Below are positions 1 to 9,548 of a stretch of 64,000 bases of DNA, piece after piece. Position numbers and translations under genes: made by a program. Position 1 is the first letter of the stretch; the number at the start of each line of letters is the position of its first letter. The DNA lies in the NCBI GenBank assembly GCA_016185205.1, contig JACPOA010000019.1, positions 62,001 through 126,000 of the forward strand, in the 5' to 3' direction. Below the pieces are notes generated by a model. The model did no database searches. It was not told the DNA's origin and saw nothing but the letters and a program-made list of their open reading frames with translations. Source of the DNA: Hyphomicrobiales bacterium. GTDB lineage: Bacteria; Pseudomonadota; Alphaproteobacteria; Rhizobiales; Xanthobacteraceae.

Positions 1-2
1 AC

Positions 3-611
3 CTAAAGACGGGTGGCACAGCGAGTCCCACCTCTTACAGCGCCGGCCAACTCATTCTGCCCTTGATCGCTTCTCAATTTGCTGGCCCGTTGACGGTACT
101 CGATTTCGGCGGTGGCGCTGGGGTCGGACTGGTAAACATCCTCAGATATGCCCGCGGCCGCGACTTATCGCGTTTCTCTTATGTGCTAGTCGAAACACCA
201 GCTATGTGCCGGGTCGTTCGCAGTGCAATCGAGGCTCATGCTGGAACCGCTGTGGAGGAAATTCCGAAGGCGCTGCCAAAACCCCTGATTATTAACGCCG
301 GCGCCTCACTTCAAGTCGTTTCCGATTATCTAACAATACTCTCCCAACTGGCCAACTTAGCTCCAGAATTTTTCGTCGTGTCGCAAACACCGATGAGTGA
401 TTGCCCCACCTACGCGCGCCAGAGTTTCAATGTGCCGCATAGAACGATGGCCCACTGGGTATTCAATCGTGCGGAGTTCATCGCCGGAATGCAGAGCGTT
501 GGATATCAGTTGATATTTAGCGTAGATCACGATCTCAGGCTGACCCACAAGAATGCGCCGGGACCATCGGTCATGGCGAGCATGGTGTTTTCGCGTATGA
601 GTCCCCGGTGA
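3..611 (+). CDS. TIGR04325-type methyltransferase, 5'-truncated by window edge
   Basis: The frame is open from the first bases, so the TTG at 63 in the ORF track is probably not the real start; the gene begins outside the window. The visible protein has a SAM-binding motif I-like segment (TVLDFGGGAG) and then a conserved block (YVLVETPAMC, VVSQTPMSD, HRTMAHWVFNRAEFIAGM). The next gene shares all of these, so the two are tandem paralogues. Proteins of this type (TIGR04325, putative methyltransferases) occur in polysaccharide clusters, but their substrate is not known. The sequence is more AT-rich than the window average, as is common for O-antigen genes. Confidence 0.75.
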   Translation, partial: LKTGGTASPTSYSAGQLILPLIASQFAGPLTVLDFGGGAGVGLVNILRYARGRDLSRFSYVLVETPAMCRVVRSAIEAHAGTAVEEIPKALPKPLIINAGASLQVVSDYLTILSQLANLAPEFFVVSQTPMSDCPTYARQSFNVPHRTMAHWVFNRAEFIAGMQSVGYQLIFSVDHDLRLTHKNAPGPSVMASMVFSRMSPR

Positions 612-632
612 TTGGGAAGCAGGAAAAAATTG

Positions 633-1436
633 ATGGCGTCCACAAACGTTCGCTCACTTATCATTGACCTAACCCCGCCTGTTTTGCTGCGTTTGGCGCA
701 AAGCCTGCGGCGCCGCGCGCGTGGGATCGGATTTCACGCCTTTGTGCCGGGCCGTAATCCGTCCACAGCGGACGTGGGGGAAGGCTATGACGATGACAAA
801 TATGCCGGATTGATCGTCACCAACCAGTTGCGAGCGAGGAAATCTGAATCAAACGATGACAGAAGTTGGTATCTCGTTCTGCCGGTGGTTGTTTCCCAGT
901 TTTTCGATAAACCGTTGACCGTCCTTGATTTCGGTGGCGGTGCAGCCACTGGGCTGTTCTGCATTTTGGATCAAGTTACTGGTCTCGATCTTGCGAAGCT
1001 CTCCTATGTGCTTGTTGAAACCCCCGCGATGTGCCGAGCGGTCCGTGACAGGCTTGTGCCTGTTCTGCCACCCCTGCCTGTGAAAATCGTCGAGGATATT
1101 CCGACTTCGCTTGCCTCCCCCTTGATCGTAAATATTGGTGGATCGATTCAATACATCTCCGCGTATCGGGAAGCCTTAGCCCGGCTTGCCGGCCTTTCGC
1201 CGCAACTCATCATCATATCCCAAACGCCGATGACTGAAGGACCGACATCAACCTGGCAGCAATTTCATCCGTACAAGAAGATAGAGGCTCGAATCTTCAA
1301 TCGTTCTGAGTTCATTGCCGAAATGCGATCGCTAGGCTATGCGTGTATCTTCATGGTCAGTCACAGCGCACCAATCACAGAAAAGAACGGCCCAGCTTTC
1401 AGAACCAATATGATATTCCGTCTGGACTCAAATTGA
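633..1436 (+). CDS. TIGR04325-type putative methyltransferase
   Basis: This second tandem copy of the putative methyltransferase has 267 residues from ATG 633. That start is preferred to the TTG at 612 because an AGGA-like site lies a few bases upstream. The N-terminal part is basic (LRRRARG), followed by GYDDDKYAG, the motif TVLDFGGGAATGL (about residue 97) and the shared blocks YVLVETPAMC, IIISQTPMTE and ARIFNRSEFIAEM. It starts about 20 bases after its paralogue, which suggests one transcript. The role is inferred from family and context: modification of a glycan or lipid-linked sugar. Catalysis is not proven. Confidence 0.75.
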   Translation: MASTNVRSLIIDLTPPVLLRLAQSLRRRARGIGFHAFVPGRNPSTADVGEGYDDDKYAGLIVTNQLRARKSESNDDRSWYLVLPVVVSQFFDKPLTVLDFGGGAATGLFCILDQVTGLDLAKLSYVLVETPAMCRAVRDRLVPVLPPLPVKIVEDIPTSLASPLIVNIGGSIQYISAYREALARLAGLSPQLIIISQTPMTEGPTSTWQQFHPYKKIEARIFNRSEFIAEMRSLGYACIFMVSHSAPITEKNGPAFRTNMIFRLDSN

Positions 1437-1644
1437 TTCCCTTTGCTGGCCCGTGACCCGCTACGGCCACTGCAACATCTGCCTCTTTGCCAATCTCTGT
1501 CGTGAAGTACCCGGCGATATTGCTGGTCGCTAAGTCACGCAGCGATTCCATGATAGCCAAGCTCATCCGCGCGGCGGCCATACGGCCCAACGCGGCCGAT
1601 TTGATCGCCGTAGTGCAAGGTAAAAGGTATACAAGGTATAAGTT
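1437..1644 (+). other. Intergenic gap, no supported gene
   Basis: About 200 bases separate the methyltransferase and the glycosyltransferase. Short open stretches exist on both strands, but none has a ribosome-binding site or a recognisable family. A peptide-like CNIC stretch in one frame could be a relic, but it is too short to assign. Confidence 0.4.
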
Positions 1645-2805
1645 ATGACGCCGCGACTTACGATCGTAATGCCGCTCAAAGGACGGCATCTTTTTACCTT
1701 TCGATTTTTATGGCACGCAAACAAGGCTCGGCTGCCGTATCGGTTCCTGCTCGCAGATGGGCAGGTCAACGAGGCAGTCGCGCGCCGTCTCGAGGATAGT
1801 CGCAAGGAATTTCCGGAACTCGACATAGAGTATGTCCGCTATCCCGACGACACCGACTACAGCCGATATTTCGCAAAAATGTTCGATGCGATGCAGCGCG
1901 TGCGGACACCCTATGTGATGCATGCGGACAATGATGACTTACTTGGTTTTCATGGCATCGAACGGGCGCTCGATTTCTTGGACGCGAATACGGATTATGT
2001 CTGCGCGCGTGGCCGGGTCGTCACTTTTTCGGTCTATTCCGGAATTGGAGGTTCGAACCGCGGCGTTAGCGGCAGGTTCAACCGCTTTGTCATGCACGGC
2101 GATTCCAAGGATGTGGTCGACCCCACCGCAACGGAAAGGCTCCGGCAGGGCGGGCTATGTAACGCGTTGTATTACGCAATCTACCGTACCGCGGCGCCCG
2201 TCTGCATCTGGCGTGAAATTACCGAAATCGATTTTTCGGATATGATGCTGCACGAGAATTTCTATGCGCTGCGGGCGTTAACGCTCGGCAAGGTCCATAC
2301 CAATAAAGAAACAATTAGTTACTATGGCCAAGCCGGTACCGGGATCAGTTACCGGCCTCTGCTCGACTGGGCTAGCCACCTCCTGCGCAGCCGATTTACG
2401 TCGGACGCCCATGCCGCGGTCGCGCGCATTTCATTGGCTGCCGCCAACGCCGATGGCGCCGACGCCGCCACGATTGCCGAGGACGTCAGAACGATACTCG
2501 AAAACTACTACCGAGCTTTTTTATCGATGAACTACGGATTGTTTGCGCAGATCAAGCGCACCATGCGTAAAAAATGGCCGCGCATTGTAAACTACGCGCA
2601 AACTTGTCCTCGCTTTTCTGTCGGTCGCGAGCGAGCGGCAATTTTAACGCAACTGAAACATGCCGGTGCAAGTCAGCAAGTTCTCATGCGTATCCGTGGC
2701 GAACTCGCAGAGATTGAATCTGCATTGTCGCCTGAGGCATTCGCTGATTTTGCCGGGCCGTTTCTGCCGATCGCGCACTCCGAGGGTAGCCGCGAATGGC
2801 TCTGA
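1645..2805 (+). CDS. Family 2-like glycosyltransferase (TIGR00180 type)
   Basis: This 386-residue protein opens with the GT-A fold start TIVMPLKGRHLFTFRFLWHANKA and carries a DXD-like metal and nucleotide-sugar site (MHADNDDLL) near residue 95. This is typical of the TIGR00180 glycosyltransferase group. It would transfer a sugar from a nucleotide donor to a lipid-linked glycan at the cytoplasmic face of the inner membrane. Its donor and acceptor cannot be read from the sequence. The C-terminal third is unlike other glycosyltransferases and may hold acceptor specificity. It lies in a polysaccharide island between a methyltransferase and an ABC flippase. Confidence 0.8.
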   Translation: MTPRLTIVMPLKGRHLFTFRFLWHANKARLPYRFLLADGQVNEAVARRLEDSRKEFPELDIEYVRYPDDTDYSRYFAKMFDAMQRVRTPYVMHADNDDLLGFHGIERALDFLDANTDYVCARGRVVTFSVYSGIGGSNRGVSGRFNRFVMHGDSKDVVDPTATERLRQGGLCNALYYAIYRTAAPVCIWREITEIDFSDMMLHENFYALRALTLGKVHTNKETISYYGQAGTGISYRPLLDWASHLLRSRFTSDAHAAVARISLAAANADGADAATIAEDVRTILENYYRAFLSMNYGLFAQIKRTMRKKWPRIVNYAQTCPRFSVGRERAAILTQLKHAGASQQVLMRIRGELAEIESALSPEAFADFAGPFLPIAHSEGSREWL

Positions 2806-2893
2806 AATTCGGGCTGAGATGAAATAGCGAACTGATTTTCACGAAAAACCCATCACATAATCGAATGCGAGACGCGTCGTCAAAGCAAGCATA

Positions 2894-4690
2894 ATGAAAC
2901 CTTATCTTCTCTTATTCCGCGATCTGGTGAAGCGCCTGGGTTGGCGCTTTCCAGTGCTTGTCGCCTGGACGGTGGTGGTTGGTCTCGGCGAGGGTGTTGC
3001 GGTGGTTCTGCTGCTGCCGCTTTTGAGCCGGATCGGCATTGCGGTTTCAAGCAGCCAAGGTGTGGTTATCAGCCAGCTTGACAGGGGCCTGACACTGATC
3101 GGTGCGACCGGTCCCTTGACAATCCTCGCCGTCATCATCGCGGTTGTGGCTATACAAACAATGCTCTCTGTCGTTCTGATATGGTGGACGGCGATACTCG
3201 CGCGGCGTTATCAGAGCCAGCGTCAGTTGGAACTATTTGACGCCTTTATGCGCGCGAAGTGGAACTACCTCGCCGACAAGAAGGCCGGTGAGATGACAAA
3301 TGCGGTCATCACGGAAAGCGAACGATTAGGGGGGGCTTTCACAATATGCCTATCGCTGCTGGCGAGTGTCGTCGTGACGATCATCTATGTCGTTCTATCG
3401 CTTTTTATCGCCTGGCAAATCACTCTAAGCCTTATTGGCTTAGCTGCCGCTGCCGCGTTGGTCATGGGGCAGTTCTATAGAAGGACCTACGCGGTCGGCC
3501 AGAGTCTGGCTCCGCTCAATGCGGAATTGCAATCCGTGCTTACCGAGCATTTCGCGGGGGCAAAATTCATTAAAGCAAGCGCAGGGATCGATCGCGCCAC
3601 GGAGCGCATTGGATCTTTGGTGCAAAGGCTCGAAAAAGCCAATGCATTCGCAAATTCCTTGCCTGGAACGGTCCGTAACTTCCTCGAAGCAATAGGGTTG
3701 ATCGGGCTCGCGATAATGCTTGTGCTTGGCAGCACGTGGATGGGTGTGGCGGCCGGCAACGTCGTCATTGTGCTCGCGCTCTTTGGTCGTCTGTTTCCGC
3801 GCATCAGTGCGTTGCAAGCTAATCTGCATCATCTCAGCTGGAACGTGCCCGCCGTCGAGGCCATCAACAAATTGCAAACCGCCGCGGAAGCCGAAGCGGA
3901 GCGGCAGGATGACACAAGTCCCCCACTGACGATCGCCCTGCCGACGACTCTGACCATACGAGGCTTGCAGGTGAAATTCGGCGAGCGCGTGGTGTTGGAC
4001 CAGATCAATTTGACGCTGCCGATTCCCGGCATCCTTGCGGTCGTCGGCAGATCGGGGGCCGGCAAATCGACGCTCGCGCACACGCTCCTGGGCTTGGTTG
4101 AGCCGAATGCGGGATCGATCCGGCTGGACAACCACGAACTCAGGTTCACGCCGCTTCGGGCTTGGCGTCGGACCATCGGATATGTGCCTCAGGAAACAAT
4201 TTTATTTCATGCGTCAATCAGAGATAACTTGACGTTCATCAACCGTGACGCATCGGAGGCGGAAATCAAAGCCGCGGTGCGAAGCGCGCATGCGGAGGAT
4301 TTCATCGAAGCCTGCCCCAAGGGGTTCGATACCATTATCGGCGATCAGGGTGCCAAGCTCTCCGGCGGGCAACGGCAGCGTCTTGGTATTGCGCGGGCTC
4401 TGCTGACGAACCCCGTATTGCTTGTGTTGGATGAGGCGATGAGCGCATTGGACGCCGAATCCGAAGTCGAGTTGATGAATACGCTTGAGGAGTTGCGTAG
4501 CCGGATGGGCATCTTGCTTATTGCACATAGGCTCGCGACGGTGCGTTCGGCCGATACTATTTGCGTGTTTGACGAGGGCCGAATTGTTGAAACAGGCGCT
4601 TGGGATGAGTTGATGGCGCGCAAAACTCTGTTGCGTGCCTTGGCTGACTCGCAGTCGCTGACCCAAAGTCGGTCCATCGGCGCAATTTGA
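2894..4690 (+). CDS. ABC transporter, fused permease/ATPase (MsbA/PglK type)
   Basis: This 598-residue half-transporter has an N-terminal membrane domain with about six helices (residues 15-320), followed by an ATPase. The ATPase contains Walker A GRSGAGKST (about residue 386), the signature LSGGQRQRLGIARAL (about 489), Walker B LLVLDEAMSALD (about 509) and the H-loop LLIAHRLAT. The family flips lipid-linked oligosaccharides or lipids across the inner membrane as a homodimer. Placed among sugar genes, it is the likely exporter of the lipid-linked unit built here. No Wzx is seen in the window, which supports that role. It could alternatively be a general lipid flippase. Confidence 0.85.
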   Translation: MKPYLLLFRDLVKRLGWRFPVLVAWTVVVGLGEGVAVVLLLPLLSRIGIAVSSSQGVVISQLDRGLTLIGATGPLTILAVIIAVVAIQTMLSVVLIWWTAILARRYQSQRQLELFDAFMRAKWNYLADKKAGEMTNAVITESERLGGAFTICLSLLASVVVTIIYVVLSLFIAWQITLSLIGLAAAAALVMGQFYRRTYAVGQSLAPLNAELQSVLTEHFAGAKFIKASAGIDRATERIGSLVQRLEKANAFANSLPGTVRNFLEAIGLIGLAIMLVLGSTWMGVAAGNVVIVLALFGRLFPRISALQANLHHLSWNVPAVEAINKLQTAAEAEAERQDDTSPPLTIALPTTLTIRGLQVKFGERVVLDQINLTLPIPGILAVVGRSGAGKSTLAHTLLGLVEPNAGSIRLDNHELRFTPLRAWRRTIGYVPQETILFHASIRDNLTFINRDASEAEIKAAVRSAHAEDFIEACPKGFDTIIGDQGAKLSGGQRQRLGIARALLTNPVLLVLDEAMSALDAESEVELMNTLEELRSRMGILLIAHRLATVRSADTICVFDEGRIVETGAWDELMARKTLLRALADSQSLTQSRSIGAI

Positions 4691-4836
4691 GCAAAAATCT
4701 ATGCGGGCCCGGATGGGTTTCATCGACGAGTCGTTACTTGAAAAGCTTGCCGATTCGATTGGCGATGTGGAATACAGTTCGTATCTTCGTCGCCTGCTTT
4801 CTCCCGCCTCACAATAGTCAATTGCTGGACACCAAT

Positions 4837-6069
4837 ATGGTCGCCGTATCTCGATGCCGTGTTTGCGATGCCCCGATCGACGCCTTTATGTCGTTTGGGC
4901 GCATGCCGATTGCTAATGGCTTTCTGACAGCGAACGAAATTCCCAACGAATATTTCTTCGAGCTTGCGCCGGCGTTTTGCGGCGCATGCGGGATGTTTCA
5001 GATCATGGAACAGCCCGAACCGGAGAAAATGTTCCACGAGCAATACGCTTTTTTCTCGAGCACCTCTCGCCATATGCAGGCGCATTTCGAAGGTTTTGCG
5101 AATGCTGTGTTAGGGCGGGTACTCGCCGGCCGTGCTGATCCGTTCGTCGTAGAGCTCGGCAGCAATGACGGGATTATGCTGCGACATTTCCAGCGTCGTG
5201 GCATCCGCCATCTCGGAATCGAGCCGTCCATCAATGTCGCGGATGTAGCGCGCGGTCATGGCATCAACACCATCAGCGAGTTCTTCGGCCGCAAGCTGGC
5301 TGACGATATCGTCGCAGAACATGGTCACGCCGACGCGATCTTGGCGGCGAATGTGATGTGTCATATTCCGGACCTTCCGGGCGTCGCCGCCGGTGTGCAG
5401 CGCCTGCTTAAGCCGGACGGTGTTTTTATCTTCGAGGACCCATATCTTGGCGATATGATCGCCAAGACATCGTACGACCAGATCTATGATGAGCACGTTT
5501 TCATATTTTCGGTGAACTCGGTGGCGCGGGCTTTCGCGATGCACGGTCTCGAATTGATCGATGTCATGCCGCAAACCACGCACGGCGGATCGATGCGCTA
5601 CATGCTGGCGCCGAAGGGCAGTCGGGCGGTCTCGGCAGCGGTCGGCGATGCTCTCGCGAAGGAGCGCGCGCAAGGACTTGATCAGGGCGGTACTTATTTG
5701 CGGTTCAAGCAAAATTGCGAAGCCTCTCGCGGCCTGTTGATGCGGACGCTGGAGAAGCTACCCGGGAAGGGAAAACGGGTTGTCGGCTATGGGGCGACCT
5801 CGAAAAGCACCACCGTTACGAATTATTGCGGCATTACGCCGGACCATGTCGAGTTCATTTCGGACACGACACCGATCAAGCAGGGCAAGCTTTCCCCCGG
5901 CGCGCACATTCCGGTGAGGCCTTATACGGAATTCACACGCCAATACCCGGATTACGCGCTGCTGTTTGCATGGAATCATGCGACGGAAATTCGCGAGAAG
6001 GAGTCGGCATTTATTGCCGCCGGTGGGCAATGGATCGTCTACGTTCCTGAAGTGAAGATCGTTTCGTGA
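4837..6069 (+). CDS. SAM-dependent sugar C-methyltransferase (NovU/TylC3/EvaC type)
   Basis: The track starts at TTG 4687, overlapping the ABC gene, but family homology begins only at VAVSRCRVCDAPIDAF, so ATG 4837 (410 residues) is preferred. An N-terminal zinc-binding domain (CRVC ... CGACG) comes first, then a SAM domain (VVELGSNDGIMLRHF near residue 104). The C-terminal domain contains RVVGYGATSKSTT and the FISDTTPIKQGK region seen in deoxysugar C-methyltransferases. Family members methylate C-3 or C-5 of nucleotide-linked 4-keto sugars. With the 3-amino-deoxysugar genes downstream, it suggests a branched sugar in the polysaccharide. Confidence 0.85.
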   Translation: MVAVSRCRVCDAPIDAFMSFGRMPIANGFLTANEIPNEYFFELAPAFCGACGMFQIMEQPEPEKMFHEQYAFFSSTSRHMQAHFEGFANAVLGRVLAGRADPFVVELGSNDGIMLRHFQRRGIRHLGIEPSINVADVARGHGINTISEFFGRKLADDIVAEHGHADAILAANVMCHIPDLPGVAAGVQRLLKPDGVFIFEDPYLGDMIAKTSYDQIYDEHVFIFSVNSVARAFAMHGLELIDVMPQTTHGGSMRYMLAPKGSRAVSAAVGDALAKERAQGLDQGGTYLRFKQNCEASRGLLMRTLEKLPGKGKRVVGYGATSKSTTVTNYCGITPDHVEFISDTTPIKQGKLSPGAHIPVRPYTEFTRQYPDYALLFAWNHATEIREKESAFIAAGGQWIVYVPEVKIVS

Positions 6070-7175
6070 TTCCTTGGGCGAACCCGCTCGCGCAATATCG
6101 CTCGCACGAAAGTGAGATTCTGGCGGCGATGGTGCGCGTTCTTGAAAGCAACAGCTATATTCTCGGCGGGGAGGTGGAGTCCTTCGAGCGCGCCTTTGCT
6201 AATTATTGCGGTATGGCGCATGGAGTTGGCGTCGGCAGCGGGACCGATGCGTTAATACTGGCGCTCCGAGCGCTGGATATTGGCGCTAGCGACGAGGTCA
6301 TCACGGTATCGCACACTGCGGTGGCGACCGTGGCCGCGATCTTGGCATGCGGCGCCACACCCGTTCTCGTCGACGTTGACCCTGCCTATTACACGGTCGA
6401 TCCGGCATGCATCGAAGCGGCGATAACGTCGCGGAGCAAGGCAATCGTCGCGGTTCATCTCTACGGGCAACCAGCCGACATGGACGCGATTGCGGCGATC
6501 GGCCGACGGCGGGGATTGCGGATCGTGGAGGATTGTGCGCAGGCCACCGGCGGCCGGTATCGCGGCCGCCGGGTCGGAGGTCTCGGGGATATCGCTTGCT
6601 TCAGCTTTTACCCAACCAAGAATCTCGGAGCGATCGGCGACGGCGGCATGGTGGTAACAGCTGACGAGGCGTTAGCGTCACGCGTTCGACGCCTTCGCCA
6701 ATATGGCTGGGACGAATCGCGCAATACGCTTGAGATCGGCGTCAATTCGCGCCTCGATTCGCTGCAGGCGGCAATCCTGCACGCCAAGCTGCCGCACCTT
6801 GACGCCGACAACGTTCGACGTGCGGCCATCGCCAGCCGGTACGACCGGGCTTTTGCCGGCTTGCCGCTCACTCTACCGGCCACTTCCTCGGAGGACACCC
6901 ACGTCTATCATCTGTATGTCGTGCGATGCGAGCAACGCGACCGCTTGAGCGCGCATCTCGCCGCCGATCAAATTGGTTCCGCCGTGCACTATCCGGTTCC
7001 CGTGCACCAACAGCACGGATATGCCGAGCGCGTCATCGTAACGGACGGCGGCTTGCCGGTGACCACTGGACTCGCCGATCAAATCCTCTCGCTGCCGATC
7101 TATCCCGAGCTGAGCGACGCCGAGGTCGACCTGGTGATCACTTCAATCCGGCGGTACTACGCGCTACCGCGCTGA
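6066..7175 (+). CDS. DegT/DnrJ/EryC1 sugar aminotransferase (FdtB/QdtB-like)
   Basis: This 369-residue PLP enzyme starts at GTG 6066, overlapping the previous stop by four bases. It has the family start YILGGEVESFERAFANYCG, the phosphate-binding VGSGTDAL, the Asp-containing IVEDCAQATGG and the PLP lysine in SFYPTKNLGAIGDGG. Family members aminate a keto group of a nucleotide-linked deoxysugar. The FdtA/QdtA-type ketoisomerase at 10.6 kb makes dTDP-3-keto-6-deoxyhexose the likely substrate, giving a 3-amino-3,6-dideoxyhexose. That pairing is inferred from the neighbourhood. Confidence 0.85.
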   Translation: MIPWANPLAQYRSHESEILAAMVRVLESNSYILGGEVESFERAFANYCGMAHGVGVGSGTDALILALRALDIGASDEVITVSHTAVATVAAILACGATPVLVDVDPAYYTVDPACIEAAITSRSKAIVAVHLYGQPADMDAIAAIGRRRGLRIVEDCAQATGGRYRGRRVGGLGDIACFSFYPTKNLGAIGDGGMVVTADEALASRVRRLRQYGWDESRNTLEIGVNSRLDSLQAAILHAKLPHLDADNVRRAAIASRYDRAFAGLPLTLPATSSEDTHVYHLYVVRCEQRDRLSAHLAADQIGSAVHYPVPVHQQHGYAERVIVTDGGLPVTTGLADQILSLPIYPELSDAEVDLVITSIRRYYALPR

Positions 7176-7214
7176 TTTTGCAACGTAGATTCCAGCGCCT
7201 ATTTCAAATATCCA

Positions 7215-8153
7215 ATGCCTGACGCGCCTTTATTCACCGTATTTACACCGACATACAATCGCGCACACACGATCCAGCGCGTGTTCGACAGCCTGTGTGC
7301 GCAGACGCGGCGAGATTTCGAATGGCTGGTGGTCGACGATGGTTCGACCGACAACACGTCGAATCTGATCGCAAGCTGGGCCAAGACTGCCGATTTTCCA
7401 ATTCGTTATTTCAAACAGAAAAATTCCGGCAAGCATATTGCTTACAATCTCGCATTGCGGGAGGCCCGGGGTCAGTTCTTCCTCCCGCTGGATTCTGACG
7501 ATGCCTTCACCCCTATCGCGATGGCGAGAGTGGCACATCACTGGTCGGAAATTCCAGAATCGGACAAATGCTTCTTTTGCGGAATTGGTGGATTGTGCTG
7601 CGATCAATTTGGAAACATTGTTGGCGATCGCTATCCGTCCGAGCCCCTCGATACCGATATGCGTAAATTAAAGTATGTGTATCGAGTACGAGGTGAGAAG
7701 TGGGTTGCGTTGCAAACAGAAGTTGCTCGACGCTATCCTTTTGCAGAGGTTCGTGCGACGCAATTCATTCCTGAAAGCACAGTCTGGTTTGAGATCGCCA
7801 AGACCTACAAGATTCGATGGTTCAATGAAGTCTACCGCGTTTACTACGCTGACGATGAGACGACCGGGGTTACTCTAACGCAGAGGCGGAATCTGTCGGA
7901 AAACGCGCCGGGTTTTTTGTATTATTATCAATGGCTGCTCAACAATGATCTCGATTATTTCTTTCGTTCGCCCATGCCGTTCTTGAAAGCGGCACTGGCG
8001 CTGCCGGTCGTTGCGCAATTCTCTGGCATGCGATTTGGACAGGCGTTCAGGTCGTTAAACCGGGTGCCGGCAAAAGCTCTTGTGCTGATGGCGCTACCTC
8101 TCTCTATTCTGCTTTACATTTTCGATATTACTTTTCGAAGACGAACCGAATGA
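7215..8153 (+). CDS. Glycosyltransferase family 2
   Basis: This 312-residue GT-A enzyme has the N-terminal motif FTPTYNRAHTIQRVF, then WLVVDDGSTDNT (about residue 38) and the DXD site LPLDSDDAF (about residue 95). The C-terminus has hydrophobic stretches (ALVLMALPLSILLYIF) that may anchor it to the membrane. It transfers one sugar of the repeat unit from an unknown donor. It lies about 40 bases after the aminotransferase and 10 bases before the next methyltransferase, so it is probably in one operon. Codon use here is more AT-rich than in the genes after 15 kb. Confidence 0.85.
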   Translation: MPDAPLFTVFTPTYNRAHTIQRVFDSLCAQTRRDFEWLVVDDGSTDNTSNLIASWAKTADFPIRYFKQKNSGKHIAYNLALREARGQFFLPLDSDDAFTPIAMARVAHHWSEIPESDKCFFCGIGGLCCDQFGNIVGDRYPSEPLDTDMRKLKYVYRVRGEKWVALQTEVARRYPFAEVRATQFIPESTVWFEIAKTYKIRWFNEVYRVYYADDETTGVTLTQRRNLSENAPGFLYYYQWLLNNDLDYFFRSPMPFLKAALALPVVAQFSGMRFGQAFRSLNRVPAKALVLMALPLSILLYIFDITFRRRTE

Positions 8154-8163
8154 GGGAAGTCAC

Positions 8164-8919
8164 GTGACAGATAAAATTGACCTGTCCGATACAAGCAGCT
8201 CAGAAATAGTGTGGACACGGGAAATGGTTCGCCGTTTTTGGACTTATGAGCGGAGGCGACCGGAGAACTTCTTTTCGTTTCAGGTTGGCGGTGTCGTAAC
8301 GCGCCGCTTCCGGCGCTATCTGCGGGGCCGGGTGGTCGATTACGGTGCAGGGACGGGCTTTCTGGTTGAAGATATGCTCGCTGCAGGCGTTCAATGCGGA
8401 GCCGTGGAATTTGGAGAGCACGCCGCCCAAGAGCTAGGCAATCGATTCGCGCGCCAAAATGGTTTCCTCGGAGCGCGCGACAGCATCAATCTGGCCGATT
8501 GGAAAGGCAGCTTCGACACCGCGTTTTTGGTTGAAGTCGTCGAGCATCTATACGACGAAGATTTGCAGAAATGCCTGTCGGCTGTTCGGTCGCTTCTAAA
8601 GCCGGGTGGACGGCTCATTGTGACCACGCCAAACGAGGAGGACCGTAGTAAGTCTTTCATCTGCTCGCCTGAAAGCGGACTGCCGTTTCATCGATTTCAG
8701 CACGTCCGGTCGTGGAGCGCGCAGTCATTGAGAAGCTCGTTAACGAAAAATGGCTTTAGAGTCGCTGCAATCGGCTCAACGGATTTTGGAGCACATCCGC
8801 TTGCACACAAAAGGACAATGTCACTCCCTGTGCGCATGGTGAAAAGCGTAACCAAGCGACTGGTGAACCGTAATCCGCACTTGTATTGCGTCGCGTTATC
8901 GGCTGAAGGGTGCGACTAG
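8164..8919 (+). CDS. Class I SAM-dependent methyltransferase
   Basis: This 251-residue enzyme starts at GTG 8164 behind a clear GAGGGAAG ribosome-binding site. It contains motif I VVDYGAGTGFLVEDML (about residue 57), the post-I acidic GAVEFGEHA, motif II FDTAFLVEVVEHLYDED (about 114) and LLKPGGRLIVTTPNEED. This is the Methyltransf_11/23 pattern. Its end overlaps the start region of the RmlC-like gene. In a glycan cluster it most likely methylates a sugar or a lipid-linked intermediate, but the target is not shown by the sequence. Confidence 0.8.
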   Translation: MTDKIDLSDTSSSEIVWTREMVRRFWTYERRRPENFFSFQVGGVVTRRFRRYLRGRVVDYGAGTGFLVEDMLAAGVQCGAVEFGEHAAQELGNRFARQNGFLGARDSINLADWKGSFDTAFLVEVVEHLYDEDLQKCLSAVRSLLKPGGRLIVTTPNEEDRSKSFICSPESGLPFHRFQHVRSWSAQSLRSSLTKNGFRVAAIGSTDFGAHPLAHKRTMSLPVRMVKSVTKRLVNRNPHLYCVALSAEGCD

Positions 8920-8921
8920 CA

Positions 8922-9506
8922 ATGGCTGTTTGCTCAACTTTGCCTATGCAAATAAAACAAACAGATCTCGCAGGTCTCCTGCTGATCGAGCCACAGCGCT
9001 TCCGTGACGAACGCGGATTTTTTCTTGAGAGCTATCAAGTTGAACGTTATCGCGACTCCGGCATTTTGGACACCTTCGTCCAGGATAACCATTCGCGATC
9101 CATGAAAGGTGCGCTTCGCGGCCTGCATTTTCAGGTCAAACATCCGCAGTCTCAGCTCCTCACCGTGATGCGCGGGCGGATATTCGATGTCGCGGTGGAC
9201 CTACGGCAACCGTCTCTGACCTTTGGGCGTTGGTTCGGAGCGGAGCTGAGCGAGGACGGGCCGCGACAGATTTATATGGCTCCGGGCTTTGCACATGGTT
9301 TCTGTGTGCTGAGTGATTTTGCCGACCTCCATTACAAAGTAAGCCGAATTTACGATCACGCCGACGAGGGCGGACTGTTGTGGAACGATCCGGAAATCGG
9401 AATTCGCTGGCCGATCGAAGCACCGATCGTATCGAAGCGTGACGGCGCCTATCCAAGGCTTCGCGATCTCGATCGTCAACGCTTGCCGCATGTCGCGGCG
9501 GAATAG
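8922..9506 (+). CDS. rfbC: dTDP-4-dehydrorhamnose 3,5-epimerase family protein (RmlC)
   Basis: This protein shows the RmlC cupin pattern in about 194 residues: FRDERGFFLESYQ, VQDNHSRSMKGALRGLHFQ, the DVAVDLRQ strand and APGFAHGFCVLSD. The His in LRGLHF and the later acidic and Tyr positions fit an active epimerase. ATG 8922 lies after GAAGGG; ATG 8946 (MQIKQTDLAG) and the GTG at 8910 are alternatives. RmlC epimerises dTDP-4-keto-6-deoxyglucose at C3 and C5. The 4,6-dehydratase RmlB that makes this substrate is only a pseudogene in this window, so substrate must come from a gene elsewhere. Confidence 0.88.
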   Translation: MAVCSTLPMQIKQTDLAGLLLIEPQRFRDERGFFLESYQVERYRDSGILDTFVQDNHSRSMKGALRGLHFQVKHPQSQLLTVMRGRIFDVAVDLRQPSLTFGRWFGAELSEDGPRQIYMAPGFAHGFCVLSDFADLHYKVSRIYDHADEGGLLWNDPEIGIRWPIEAPIVSKRDGAYPRLRDLDRQRLPHVAAE

Positions 9507-9548
9507 CGCCGAGATATGCGCAGTCATCGGATAGCGATAAGGAACTGA

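Noticed and set aside
1399-1826. Minus-strand ORFs over the gap and the start of the glycosyltransferase
   Set aside because: They have no motif or ribosome-binding site and are antisense to a clear gene.
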